Assembly: GCF_036370855.1 (NCBI RefSeq)
Contig: NC_088100.1
Coordinates: forward strand, 39,938,254-40,002,253
Reading direction: 5' to 3'
DNA: 64,000 nt
Source: Dromaius novaehollandiae
Lineage: Eukaryota; Chordata; Aves; Casuariiformes; Dromaiidae
Both the position numbers and the translations under genes were made by a program. The notes beneath the pieces are model-generated. The model saw nothing but the letters and a program-made list of their open reading frames with translations, was not told the origin of the DNA and searched no databases. This document shows positions 24,601 through 37,100 of this stretch, in pieces (position 1 is the first letter of the stretch; each line of letters begins with the position of its first letter).

Positions 24601-27600
24601 ATATGTGTGCATGATATTTTTGTATGTGTGCAGCATTAAAATAAATGTTAAAGAAACCTCTACATAATGAAGACTGGAGAAGCTGCTGGAGAAGCTAAGT
24701 CTTCAAGAAGACTTCAAGGATAGCTCTGTAGGAAGACCATCTGGAGAAAGAAATATGTGGGTAACTGTAATGAGCTCTACCTAGGAAAGAGATAATTGCA
24801 TTCTCCTGGAAGGCATTTTTGGCTACTGAGGCTACTTGAAACAGTGAGTTAGCCAGACAAACAGTTTGAGTACCTCCCTCATCAGTGGTGGGAAAATTGT
24901 CCCAGCACTTGGACAGCCTCCTCCACTGAGTCATGCTGACCAGCCTTCCAGCTCCAGCTTCCCCATGTTGCCTCCGTCTTGCCGAGACTGAGGCTGGCCA
25001 GGCCTTTTTCACCCATGTGCTCATCTCAATGAGGCATTTGTTTCTGATGTGTTCTTATCCTCTGGAACATGGTGGTTTTCTATCAGTGCCTGGCCACTGA
25101 AATGAACTTCCAGATCCAAAGCACCAATTGCAGAAATATCCTTCCAAAGAGAGAAGCTGGTACATCACATTTCTCAGGAAATCCAAATTGGGACTGTTTA
25201 ATGAATAAGACCATCTGTACTATGAGGTAACCTAAAAGCATTTTTAATTGTGCCCTGGAGAGTGCACGATGCAGTGATCAAAGTAGGCCTAATTTCAACT
25301 TAAATACAGAAATGTTTGCTAATTGCATTCATAATCATTCCTTTCCTGAAAAAAGATAATTTATAACCAGTTCCTCTGTTGTACCAAAAGCATATGAAAA
25401 CACATCATGCACTTAATCAAAACATCTTGCCTTATATTTCTATTTTTTCAATGTTTTTTTCTCCTAAGGTTTGTATTGGAACATTTTCTTTGGGAATTGG
25501 CAGTATTGCTGAAGACATCACTGCCCTTTACATGTGTTCATCTCTCACCTGCAAACTTGGTTCAAACAGTGACAGGTTAGAGTTCTGATCCTGAGTTGCA
25601 TTAGTGATGTCCAAAAATCTGGCTCACATCTGGCTGTTACAACCAAAATGTTGATTGCTACTTACAATTTATTTCACTACTAACACCATTAATATTTTTT
25701 CCCTTTCAGGGACATTAAAAATTTTCAGAACCCTTGGGACAGGGGTTGGATCACTGCAACCTCTACCTTCTCATAAGTGACCCAGATGCTGTTCTGGTCA
25801 TTGACTGATGGAGGATGCCCCTTCCTTACTGACCTTTAGATTTCCAACCCTAACTGGCTCCTGCTAGTCAGGGGGGTGTCTGGCGCAGTTAAAACAGTCC
25901 CGCAGCATGGGCAAAGGTGAATACCTGGTTCAAGGACATAGCTTTGTCATTTGCAAGTCTCTCTGACTTTACACTCCATACAGGGCTGGTTATGGTAATT
26001 ATATATAAATATTGACTAATTACATTCAAATGCGAACAGCACAGCCCAATGTTGTAAAGGCAAGTGAGCAGAAGTAAAAGAAAACTATGCTTACACACAC
26101 TGTTTCAGTGTCAGGTTTAGAGAGGCCTCTGTCACTATCTGTTATTCAGCTGTCAGGATACTCCTTTTCTAACCATAAGACTGGCATTACCACAGGATGG
26201 CATATTTATCGTCAGATGGTATTTCCTGAAATGAATATGATTTGGGGCATAAGTTGTTTTTAATGTCAGTCTGTTCCCTGAGATCTTCCTGAGGTTTCAT
26301 TCAGCTTCAGACCTCCTCCCCACTTAAGGTGTGTGCTTTAGGGTGAGCTGAATATCCCCTGGCTCTATTTACTGTGTTGATTAGATTTCCATCAATTATA
26401 ATGGGAACCTAGAAGCCTACTGTGCTGGCAAACACCTAAGTTCAGATGTCTTAGTGTCCAGTTGAATCCTTCCCCTTCTGTCCTAAAGATAAATCAGTTA
26501 ATATCATATTTGTGTTAAGACTGAAGGTACTGATAATTACTGATAATAATTTGCCATATCCTATTCTAATAGAATACAAGGCAGGTATAAGCAATAGGCA
26601 TATGGTTGCTATCTGATTGAAGTAATTCATGTATATATGTTTCTAGGAACAGATCATGAATAAACAAGTAAAATCGTCTTCAATTTTACTAATGTACTGC
26701 AATCTCCTACCTTGAAAAAAAATGTATCCATGGTTCCACCAAAAACAGTTGCACCTGCAGGTTGCCTATTTATTAAACTCATGCCAACTTTAAATGGTAG
26801 TGACATTCTAGACAAAATAAATTTCAATTTCAAAAAACTACAAAAACTACAAAACTACAAAACAAAATCACAATCAGTTTTCAACTATTACAGCATTTAA
26901 ATCTTTCCTCAGTATTGGCATCATAAAATTGTGATAGCTTATCTCCTAGGTTGGATGATAGCAAGGCATGGAGCTTATCACAACCAACTGTGCTATGTGA
27001 AAGTGAGGTATTTAGACAAGGCTAATTGCCTTGGTTCCTCTGTAGTCAATGAAGAGAGAAAGAAATCTGCACATGGTGATTTGTTTCATCCTGAGGCAGA
27101 CTTGTAGGAAAACTGGGAGGACTTTTTCTCTGGGTATGCTTTTCTGTCTTTATTCACTATCGAGGGAGCCCTAGATGATTAGTTTACACAAAATGTCCAA
27201 CCTTCAGACACCTGGACTGCCTGAGATGAATCCTACTCAAAGTGCCCATGGCAAACCAGGTCATTACAGGAGGAGTTTGGGTCCTGCAGTAGCTGTGCTT
27301 GAATGGTTTAGCAGTGTGGAGCTGTGATTTCACCAACAGCACCTGAAGGCAGAACATCCTGCCTCGGCCAGTGCTCAGCTTCCCTGGCTGGAGTTCAAGT
27401 CAGCATGAGCTGCTAGTGCCAGGATCCTTGAAAAAATTGTCTCCCAAACTGTATGTCTGGTTTAACCAAAGGGAATTTAACCTTAAGACTCCGTTCTCTT
27501 AATATTTATCTTGTAAGGCAATTCCAGTTTGCCCATGGAGCATTTTTAAGCTGTAACAACTGTTTACATGAAAGACTCCGAAGTGCAAAATTCAGGTTTT

Positions 27601-28719
27601 TAACTTCTGTTTTGAAAGTTAGGCAACATTTCCACACAAAGGGAGATTTTTATTAATCAGAGCTTCAGATAAGCTGTTTTGATTCTCTCCATGGTCAAGA
27701 GGGCTCCACTCAATTACTACTACAAGAAATGTAATCTATGGCAATAATAAAACACCAAAAGAGATTATTATCAGTTTTTGAATCATGAAGAGAACAAATA
27801 ATCTTTGCTTAATTTTCCATTTGGTTCCATACAAATTGCCACAGATCTTTGAAAGCTGCCAGAAAGATTTATCAAAGTCAAGTAAAGTTCCTGTAGTCAT
27901 TCTTGGGTTAATCCAGTTTTTTCTTCCAGTATATTTCCCTCATTCACCATTCTGACTCTTGACTACAATTAATATTAATGATCTCATCTTCTAATGGGTT
28001 CTGTAACTATTTTCTTCTGTATTCATTTGCTCCTCAGCCATAGCAGAGGTTCTGTCAGTCTTCCTATCTTCTCAGAAAAAGGGCTTTTTCTTCTGTATAA
28101 GCCATTTTTCCCCCGTGACTTCAGGCTAGAGAGTGACTGCCCTGTAGTTGCTTTTCAAAACATTGTTTCCCAGGTGACTTATCAGGCCTTCGTCCATCCA
28201 GAAACCTCTAAATAATAATGGAATTTTTCCATAAAATTTCAGATCAAGTGCCTTGTTCCCATTCCCATTTATCATTATCCGATGTGTTTATCTTCTCGTT
28301 TCAACAGCATCTTGAAGAAAGAGGTATTGGGGATAAAAATGTCTATGTGAGAACATAGCGTATGCTGCTTTCTCTTGTCATGTATTTTGTGTAAATAATA
28401 GCTCTTGACTTGATAGTCTTCTTGTGATAATAGGCAACTGAATTAAAAAAAAACCCCTAAAGTGTCAGTTTAAATAACATCATGTAAATTTCCGGAGCTT
28501 GCATTTGTAAAAGGACAAAGAGAGAACACTAAAACATGTCTCCCAAAGAATAGAATTGCAACTACAGCTATTATTTTTTTTCATTTGTTAATAATTTTCA
28601 TATTATCTGTATCTTTCATGACTAAATTGAGCAAAAGAATCAATGATATTCCTCTCATGTTTCTATTAGATTTATTTTAAAAGATTTATTGGATTGGGTC
28701 CATAAGCAATATCTGAGTT
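15687..28719. other. AT-rich intergenic sequence, no supported gene
   Basis: The GC content drops abruptly at 15687. I see no exons, RNA genes or clear transposons across these 13 kb. Open frames are short and mutually overlapping. Slightly GC-richer patches at about 20.65-21.1 kb and 24.7-25.0 kb contain 86-150 codon frames without recognisable domains. A fragment reading ATCACAGAATCACAG at about 24126 could be the tip of a CR1 3' end but is too short to call. About 26822-26875 is an A-rich tract with short ACTACAAAA-type repeats. Confidence 0.55.
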
Positions 28720-28724
28720 GGAAT

Positions 28725-29125
28725 TATACAGTAGAACCATTCAGGTTTGAAGGGCCACCTGGGGTCATTTAGTCCAACTCCCTGCTCAGAGCAGAACTGA
28801 CTTCAAAGCCGGATGAGGCTGCTCAGAGCCTGAGATTCGAATTTCCAATGATGGGGACCTCACAGCCCCCCTGGGCAGCCCCAGTCCTGTGCTTCACCAT
28901 CCTCACTGGGGGACTTTTTTTTTTTTTAATGTATAGTTGGAATTTCCTTTGTTACAGCTTGAAACCGTTACCTCTTGGCTTTCTGCTTTGCATCCTGAAA
29001 AGAGTTTGTCTCTCTTTTCTTTGTAACCTCACCATTGGTAGTTCATGACAGCAATTAGATCCCCCCTAAGCCTTCACTTCTCGAGGCTAAATGAATTCAG
29101 GTCCCTCACTGATGAAGTTGTTCAA
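28725..29125 (-). mobile_element. Old CR1 3'-end remnant, minus strand
   Basis: Read on the plus strand, this has the reverse complement of a CR1 3' end in order. The landmarks are a CCATTCAGGTTTGAAGGG-like start, 'TTTAGTCCAACTCCCTGCTC' at about 28770, a block matching the usual CTGGGCAGCC and CACCATCCTCACTG segments at 28870-28915, an 'AACCGTTACCTCTTG' block, and 'CCCCCTAAGCCTTCACTTCTC' near 29060. It is diverged, has gained a T-run at about 28918-28928, and has no intact coding part. Confidence 0.75.
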
Positions 29126-29944
29126 ACAATCTCTGTACTGCCTGGGGTGGTGTGTTATTGTAAGTAAAGAGTAAAAAAGAAAAATGCTTCTGTTGTAATA
29201 GTGCTGTTGATCTTATCACCCTAAATATTATGTTTTGCTCCCTTAGTTATATAGCAGGCTAATGATTTGCAAATAGTTTCAAAAAATACAGATCCGGATC
29301 CCAAACTAGTTTGAGAAACAAAAAGTTACTAAAACAGTGCAGTGTCTCTCTCTTTCATATATTATGAGTTATTTTTATGTATTTTCTATTTTTATCTTAT
29401 AATTTATATAAATTATATCCAGGAGAATGGGTGTCATTTCTACAATGCCTCAATGGCTGTAGTTTGAGGAATTTTTCCTTTCCAGGTGAAGGACAGCAAG
29501 TTTCCAGGACAATTCTTTCCAAATGTACCTCTCCTGTAATGTGCTTTGTTACTAATGAAGAATAGTACGTCTCATCTATTTGCCATCATACAAAGACATT
29601 AGCAGCCATTCAAAACTGTGAATACATAGGGAACAATTAAAAAGCTTTATCTCCAAATAAAAAATGCCTGCTGCAGAACTGTCACTTAATTCTGAATAGT
29701 GACCATGCGGAGGTAAGCAAGACCATGTTTGTGGGTATCAATAATACCTTTTATTAGATCAGCTAGTACATTTGCACTCTGCAATATTGTTTTCAAACCT
29801 GGCTCATGGAAGTTGGTATTTCACACGGACTAGCATGCAGTGTCCAGCAACACCGTGACTTTAAACAGGACGAATTGCTCTGCATTCAGATCAAATTATA
29901 TTGTTTTCCTAAGCTCATCACATAGTAGGACAAAATGTTTCACA
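29126..29944. other. AT-rich spacer, nothing recognised
   Basis: AT-rich sequence between two CR1-derived elements. No exon, RNA gene or repeat was recognised. Confidence 0.5.
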
Positions 29945-29958
29945 ACATTGTTAAGGTG

Positions 29959-29963
29959 GAAAG
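29959..29963. repeat. Left target-site duplication of the solo LTR (GAAAG)
   Basis: GAAAG directly precedes the TGT terminus of the LTR and is repeated exactly after its ACA terminus. Confidence 0.85.
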
Positions 29964-30054
29964 TGTCCCGATCCAGTATCGGGAAGGTTTCGTTACGATC
30001 CCAAGGACGAGATTAAGACCCTAAAACCGGTCAAATGTCATACAACCTTTTACC

Positions 30055-30060
30055 TTTATT
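30055..30060 (-). terminator. LTR polyadenylation signal AATAAA
   Basis: AATAAA on the minus strand lies about 90 bp before the 3' end of the LTR, where the R/U5 polyadenylation signal is expected. It is the main evidence for the LTR's orientation. Confidence 0.6.
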
Positions 30061-30318
30061 TTCAACGGAGTGGGGAGAAAAGGTGGGGAAAGGCGAAGGG
30101 GAGAGGGGAACAAGGGTAAGGGGAAAAGACAGAGAAAGTTGGAAAAGGAGAAAAGAAACTGGCTACCACCACTCCGAGTCCGATGATGTTCTGCTGCCTC
30201 CGTTTGAGGTCTTCAGTCGTTGCAAGCCCCCCCCCCCGGCGGCGGTGGCGGCCATGGCCCAGCCGCGACGAGCGCCGAGTTGTGCCTGCAGGCAGCCGCT
30301 CCGCGGGGCTCCGTCTCC

Positions 30319-30325
30319 CTTTTAT
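30319..30325 (-). promoter_or_regulatory. Candidate LTR TATA-like box
   Basis: ATAAAAG on the minus strand sits about 260 bp upstream of the polyadenylation signal, a plausible spacing for a retroviral core promoter with a long R region. It is an inference from motif and spacing only. Confidence 0.4.
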
Positions 30326-30708
30326 TCACAGTTTGCAGTTTTCATAGGTTCCTGCCCCGCCTCGGGGGGGGGAGGTGCTTCCTCACTTCCCATGCAGATT
30401 AGCTGTCGTGCGCAGTCCGCCCTCTCGGAACCTTCCAGAAAGGGGCTGGGGGCATCTGGGGGTCTCCTGCTCATGCGCAGATGGCAAATGTGTACGTGGG
30501 GTTCGTGCCAGACGTGCTGTTCCCCTACAGGCGACCTTCTGCCCATTTCGCGCCCTTTTTCCCCCGTGCAGGTGCACGAGGTTGTTCACCTCGTGGACGG
30601 CTCCCGGGGACGCCGGCGCGGCACTGCCCGACACACCTTGGTAGTGGCGGCTCTGCAGCAGCAGCAGCAATGTCGAGACAAAACTGCATTTAGTACCGGT
30701 TCTCTACA

Positions 30709-30713
30709 GAAAG
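30709..30713. repeat. Right target-site duplication of the solo LTR (GAAAG)
   Basis: GAAAG directly follows the ACA terminus. Conceptually joining the two flanks at one copy restores continuity of the interrupted CR1 3' end. Confidence 0.85.
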
Positions 30714-31100
30714 GCACCTCTGGAGATCACGTAGTCCCACCCCACTACTGAAAGCTAGAGCAGGTTGCCCAGGACTGTGTCCAGTCAGGTTTTGAATATC
30801 TCCAGAGACGGAGACTCCACAGCCTCTTTGGGCAACCTGCTCCAAGGCTTGACCATCCTGACTGTAAAAAAGTGTTTTTTTGATGTTTACATGGAATGTC
30901 CTGTATTTCAGTTTCAGCCCATTGCCTCTTGTCCTACCACAGGGCCTGTCCTGCTGCCTGGGCTTCTTCCTCCACAGAGGCAGCACTTGACACTTCGCCT
31001 TCTTGCACTTGATGACGTTGCTCTCTGCCCAGCTCGGCAGCCCGTCAAGGTCCCTCTGAACAGCAGCACAACCTGCGGGGGTATCGGCCACTCCTCCCGG

Positions 31101-34100
31101 GTTATCTTTTTATTTCTACCTCTGTTCTTTCCGTACAGCCTCTGTCTCTTTCTACAAGCTCCTATCCCTGACTGATTACAGGCTTCTATAGTAAGCCAAA
31201 AATTTAACTGTTCAGGCTATTAAACACAAGGGGACTTGAAAATATCTCCTCAGATGTTTTTAACCATCCTCTGCTCAATCTGTCCTTGGCAGCTCAGATA
31301 CTATGTCCCTGTCTTACTAATCTCTTACCCCTGCACCTCCCAGTAATGACAAGTGTATTTCATAGGCGGTTACATTTCTGCTTGCACTCACAACCATTGG
31401 AGAGAAGTTGCTTTCCCTAATTAATGAGCCAGGTGAGACCTACCACGCACTCACAAATGAAATTATTCAATGCTTTCAGTTTAAAGCAGTACTACAAACT
31501 ATGCTCTCTGAGGTACTTGTAGCTACCAATTTTCAGGTCTGACTAATGAAGCGAGTTTGGATCTCATTGGGCAGAGAATAAGGTCACAGTGCCCACACTG
31601 TGCATTTAGTTTCAGCCAAGATTTCTTTCCCCTGTGTGTTTTCTGACTATTGAATTGCTTTCTCTGCTGGCTACCTTACTTTGTTAGGTCTAGAGGAAAG
31701 CATATGCCAAAGTGCAAATAGTTAACATCATGAATAAGTACAAAGTAGAAAAATTTCATGTTTAGTTTATAAATTATTTCAGAAACATGTTTCTAGAAAA
31801 GCAATTTTTTTTCATTACTTGAGTTAGTGGCATTGGGGAATCATTCATACTGTTTACTTAGTTGCTCTAATTAGTTCTTTGGGAGCATTTACCTCTCTCT
31901 ACTGACTAGATGGGAACCTTAAAGTCTTAAAATTTGATAATTTAAATCACACATTTAATCAAATACAAAAAGTGTCTTTTTCTGATGGTGAGACTGATGG
32001 TGAGAACACTTTGTGTATTCAGAGCTCCTGCCATTAGTAGAAAGAAGACATTTACAACAGTCTGGCATTACTCACATTATTTACGGAGAACAGGTAACAG
32101 CATAAAAATGTTAGATATACAAAAAAAACACTAGAACTTTTACTAAATATCTACCTAAGTACTGGGTTTTACACAATTCCCGCATAATCACAGACCATAG
32201 AAGCAAAGCTTCTTGTTTCAGTATTCAGATTGTTATGGATCTAGATGTGAAGTTTTAGTTATTAGCAGGTTACACTTATTTATTATCACTGACTTGATAC
32301 ATATGCATTCCTGAGCTGAAGGAATGGTAATGCATTTCTCTTCTGAAGAGAAAATAGGAAAATATATATAAAAAGATGGAAATTTTTATGAAATAAGGAA
32401 CAGAACCCTAATATTTTAGGAAGACAAAAATGGAAGTCAGCTACTAGGCAGTATTTTCAAAATAGCCAGAGACAGGTTGTTTTCTAAATGAATGGGATCA
32501 TGAAGCTGTAATTGTTGTCAGTGAATCCTAGCTGCAGTTTCTTCACCACATCTTTTGATATTCCCAGCTCTTCTAAATTTTTTAACAGCTGAACCTTCCT
32601 GGGTAATTCATCCTGGAGCTTGTCTATGTGCACATTATGTCTATGTGCTATAATCACAGCATACAGTACATGCATAAATGGTAGCTCACTGGCAAACTCA
32701 ATGGTCTGGGGAAGCTCCTTGCCCCTCATTATTAAATAGAAACCCCCCCTTTTTTTTTCTTAATAAAGGAAAAACTTTTTGCTCTTCAGATGTAACCTTA
32801 TCACACTGCTGGCAGTGCAAGTGAATCTCACCTAAGCATATTTTCTTAGCTACCTTTCCAGTTCTGTTTGCCAGGTTACACCATCCCTGTTATTCTGTGT
32901 GATAGAAAATAATGTTCTAAATTGCTCTGCACAGTAAATTGCATTTTTTAGCCTACAAATTCTATGAACTGTCTTCCCTCTACATGGAAAACAGCTGGAA
33001 AACTGCTTAGCTTAGTCACTATCATAGAGGGACAGAATAGAATAGAAGGCCAGCGTGAACTGTAACGTCCTAAAGATACTTTCCAGCCACCAGAGCATGC
33101 CCTGTTTCACATGCTGCTATAAGGAAAGGAATCCTAATTAGCCTACCAGACTGTCTCAGGGACCCTTAGACACTGCTGGATTCAGAAGAGTCATTATCCT
33201 CACTTTAGCTGTTCTGCTGAATATCAACCCCATTGCAGTTATGGTGAGAAGACTCTAAATAGGTATTTCTAAGCAAAAAAAACTTCTGCTAGAATTTATT
33301 TTCTAGTCAGCTCTCCTTTCCAGAACAGGCAAGTAAGAGCTGATCCCCCAGGACTTGTGGAGGAGAACCTATCTCCCTTTAAACTGCGCTAGGGTATCCT
33401 CTCCCCACATAGTGTATCTCTCATGGTGATCTCACTCCCTTTCCCCAGTGAAAAAGCAGAGATGTGGAGCTTATGCATGTTTTGGATGGAGGGTGGAGGG
33501 ATGAAGCTGTAAAAATCAGCTTGCCAATTTTTCACTATTAAAAGTAGAGTCAATCTTGAACAGCTTTTGCTAGAATCATTCCATGTCTACTGAATCTCCA
33601 GGGAGACCTAGTTCTTTCTTTCTTTTTAGAGAATAGTAATAAATAATCCTGAAAATATTGCTTCAGTCAGCTTTCATATATACTTTCACTCAACATATTT
33701 CATCACAAGACAGTAGCAGATCTAGCCTTTCCTATGCTGTCAAGGAGGGCCTCATTCCTGTAGCTCAGAGATAACTAGAAGGAGGTGAAGTTCTGCAAGA
33801 ACACTTACCTGAATTTGTGTACACATTGATTATTTGGGAACTGTAAAGTTAAGTTTGACTTCTCAGAGAGGAGGAGACCAAAAATGATATTAAAATGAAA
33901 ACAACAAGCTAATCTGTGTGGGCTCTTCACTGGTGGTTAAATTATGTGTGACAAGAACCAGAGAGAGAAAAATAATATCTTGCACTGCAGTAATGCTTTC
34001 TATCTGAGCACCTAAACACAGTTTCACAAATTTGAAGTAATAGAAGTGCTGGCTTTGGGCAATCCAAAAGGATTCAATTTTCCATTTTCAGACCTAGCTT

Positions 34101-37100
34101 TTTGACTCTGTTGGAAGCACTAACAATAGTTCACAGAGCTCTTCTGGTTGCAAGAAGTTATAGTAATATGCTTGTAGCACAGAGTTTGTAGCACCACTCA
34201 GGTACCTTCCTCCTTTTCCCCAGGGCTAGAATAGGCATTTGGGACGCCCTTGGCCATGGGCATGCTGGCGCCTGCTGTTGTACTACCCATGCTGCTAAGG
34301 AGGAAGTAGTAAAAAAACTGCAGAATGACCACAGCCAGTTACAGGTAAATGAAGGGCAAATATGAACCTGAATGAGATCCAGCAGCTTCTCATGGGTGTG
34401 TGTGTGTCGTGGGGCTGTCCCAACAGATCTCAGGTTGTAGAGGTTGTCAGAGTTGCCACCCCACTGGGAACAGCTATTTCCATCTAGCTTGATGCACTTC
34501 TTTGTTTCCTCTGAATATTTGGAATAGATTCTGCCTTCCTTTCGCATGGGTCATTTCTCAGGGCATTTTTCTTGTTGGTGTTGCCATTTCAGGCTCCTTC
34601 ATGTGGCTGAAGCACATGGGGTGGTCCCTTGAGAAATCAGTTGGAATACTATCTGCTAGGAATGAATGTAAGAGAGAGAATGAATAAAGTAAACAAAGCA
34701 ATTCCCAGTAGGACAAAGACACTTCCAGAATAGCAATGCCTCAGAGGGAGGAATCTTATAGGGAGCAGGAAAATACTGTCTGGGTAAGGAATTTTTTACA
34801 ATTATTAATGATTAATAAGCATGCCAGTTTTCTACCTCATAACTCTCATAAACTCCTCCAAAGCCAGGTTCCTCATGGCAAAGCTGAGTTTGTCACGCTG
34901 TGGCTGAAGTACCAGCAAGCTTTTGGTAGGTGCCCTTTGTAGCTTGTGTTTTTCTCACAAGAGAGACCAGAGATCTGGTGTTCAGCAACTGCCATTTGGT
35001 TGCTATTTACCACCCAGTTGTTACACCTGAAAATGCAGCAGTTTTCTCACTGGAAAGAGAGCAGGGAAGTTTACACAGATGGTGTTTTGAACCAGGGAAA
35101 AAGCACTAGAGGAGCAAGGCCAGAGTCTCTGAGCAACTTTGGAGAGTGCCAGAGCTGCTGGGCTAACATGAGCTAGACCAGCACAGAAGTAAATTCTGGG
35201 TAATGCAAGTGATGTGCAAAGAAAGAAGACCACACAGGAGGCAAGGCGGGTGGGCTGTACTGCGGGCCAGGACCATGGCTCCCTCTCCTGCCTCTCTCCT
35301 GGTCTCCATCCCCAGAGCTGAGGACTGGCTAAAGTCAGCGCAGGAGGAAGAGGCACCCTAAACCCTGGAGATGCTCTCTCTCCCCTTCCCAGATTCAGAA
35401 GGTTTTTCTCTCTCTGCCAGCCCCAACAGGATCATCTTTCTGAGTTGCTTTACCCCTGTTCATGACTCGAGCCATGCTTATACCAGGGTGAAAGGACTTT
35501 GCAAACTCATGTCCTTTTTGCAAGGTCCTCACAGGTCCCCAGACACCTGCAAGGTGACTTTTGATTGCCTGAGGGGTCCTCAAGGCCCTTGGTTTTATGA
35601 AGCATGAAGAAACCTAGCATTCAGAAGATGAGGAGCCTGCAGTCAGCCCAGGCACTCATCCATCCATGCCTGGCCACGAGCCAGGCAGTGCCCTGGGGCA
35701 TGCGCTGCAAATTTTAAATAAACTCCGATTAAATTATTCTGTTCCTAGGGGAAAATGTAGAAATGGCAGTGATCTTCAGAGAGGAACTGTCTTACCTGGA
35801 ATTTGCTGACTTTGGTTGCAGCCAGGGGGCTCTTCATGCTGTACTACTGAAAGACAAAAAATAGCAAAAATAGTAAGCAAAACCAGGCTAGTGGAGAAGA
35901 CTCAGAGAAAGATGAATTTACTGACTCATGAGCCAAATCCAGACTTATTTTCCTCAATCAAAAATGCTGATGAGCGAGATTCTTAAGGTGCTTTGGTGCC
36001 TAACTTATGAAACCCGCCGAGGTTAAAGGGTTTTATGCACGTAAATACTTTTAAAAGCCTGGCCCTGAAGCAAAGGACTCAGGGATCTGGAACATTGGGT
36101 TGCACTGCTGAAAGAGATAACGCTGTCTCTTGTCAGCCCAGGGTGAGGGGTGGCGATAAGGTACAGCTTGATGCAGTATGTGTGCTCTGGGTGGTTCAAG
36201 GCAGCAGCAGCCCCAGGTCTGGTTTTTATCTGTTTGGATTAGCCAGCAGGATCCATCCTGCTGAGCTGAATCTGGACTTCCTTCCATATTAGATTCTGGA
36301 CATTATTTTGGTTTGTATACAGTATAAATGTGGATGTCCTCTATTAGATTCATTTTGCCATCTGAAGACTGGTTGATAGACAGATAAATAGATACATACA
36401 GATCCTGGTATATAGTTAGCTGATGCATAATGAATATTAAACAGCCATCATTTATGATAAACTCCAGATCTTCTTTCCTGAGTAAAGAACACCCGTTTTG
36501 TATTTCTCTCTATAAATAAAATGGCAGAACAATAGTTAACTAATCTGTAATCTGACTTCTTCTGGAAATATATACAATTTTTCCAGTAAATTTAAACTGC
36601 TAAAAATCTATTCATGCCTTCATTTTCACACAAACAGAGGGAGAAAATATGCATTGGGATTATACATTAATAGAAAATAAATTTTACCTCAAACAATTGA
36701 ATTTATCAGTTACGCAAAAAAGACTTGTTTATTTTTTCTGAAAAATAAAGTTGCATTCAGATGTTTCATCTGAGTTCAAGTATATTTAGTATATTTCAAT
36801 AAACATAAGGATGTTACTAGAGCAGGTTAAAAACATCTTCAGCTATTCCAAAATATTTTAGATAAATGCAGTTCATTAGTTTCTGCCATTGAATTAATGA
36901 CGTGTAATAAAAAGACTGATTAATTCATTTGACATCTTGGAGAATATAACAGAATAATCAGATGCTGGGCCTGACCTTTCATACATCATCTGAGAGCTGC
37001 CGGTAACATTTTACAGTATTATATGCTCCACCTGTTTCTCGACATGGTGCTTGCTGTAGAAATGTGAGAAGATAATTCAAGCAGAAGTTTGGTACACGTA

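Larger units (their letters stand above)
29964..30708 (-). mobile_element. Solo LTR of an endogenous retrovirus, minus strand
   Basis: The 745-bp element begins TGTCCCGATCC and ends GGTTCTCTACA, so it has TG...CA termini. It is flanked by the perfect 5-bp direct repeat GAAAG (29959-29963 and 30709-30713). Read on the minus strand it has a TATA-like ATAAAAG at 30319-30325 and an AATAAA polyadenylation signal at 30055-30060. This suggests U3 of about 420 bp, R of about 250 bp and U5 of about 70 bp. It is GC-rich, with poly-C and (CAG)n tracts, unlike its AT-rich surroundings. No internal retroviral gene is present, so it is a solo LTR left by LTR-LTR recombination. A 5-bp duplication fits ERVL-like and some other retroviral classes; I cannot assign the family. 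The 238-codon plus-strand frame across it is a composition effect. Confidence 0.85.
29945..31100 (-). mobile_element. CR1 LINE fragment with internal deletion, split by an LTR
   Basis: A CR1 copy on the minus strand is interrupted by the LTR at 29964-30708. Its extreme 3' end lies left of the LTR (about 29945-29963) and resumes after it with the CR1 blocks CTGGAGATCACGTAGTCC, TGGGCAACCTGCTCC (twice) and CCCATTGCCTCTTGTCCTAC. At about 30945 the 3' region joins directly to the RT block encoding DTPAGCAAVQRDLDGLPSWAES and KCKKAKCQVLPL. The intervening RT C-terminus, which the 8-kb copy keeps, is missing. The 5' end is truncated near 31100. Its protein blocks match the 8-kb copy closely, so both belong to the same CR1 subfamily. 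Confidence 0.85.

Noticed and set aside
30035-30751. 238-codon plus-strand frame
   Set aside because: It lies almost wholly inside the antisense strand of the solo LTR and has no protein similarity that I recognise.
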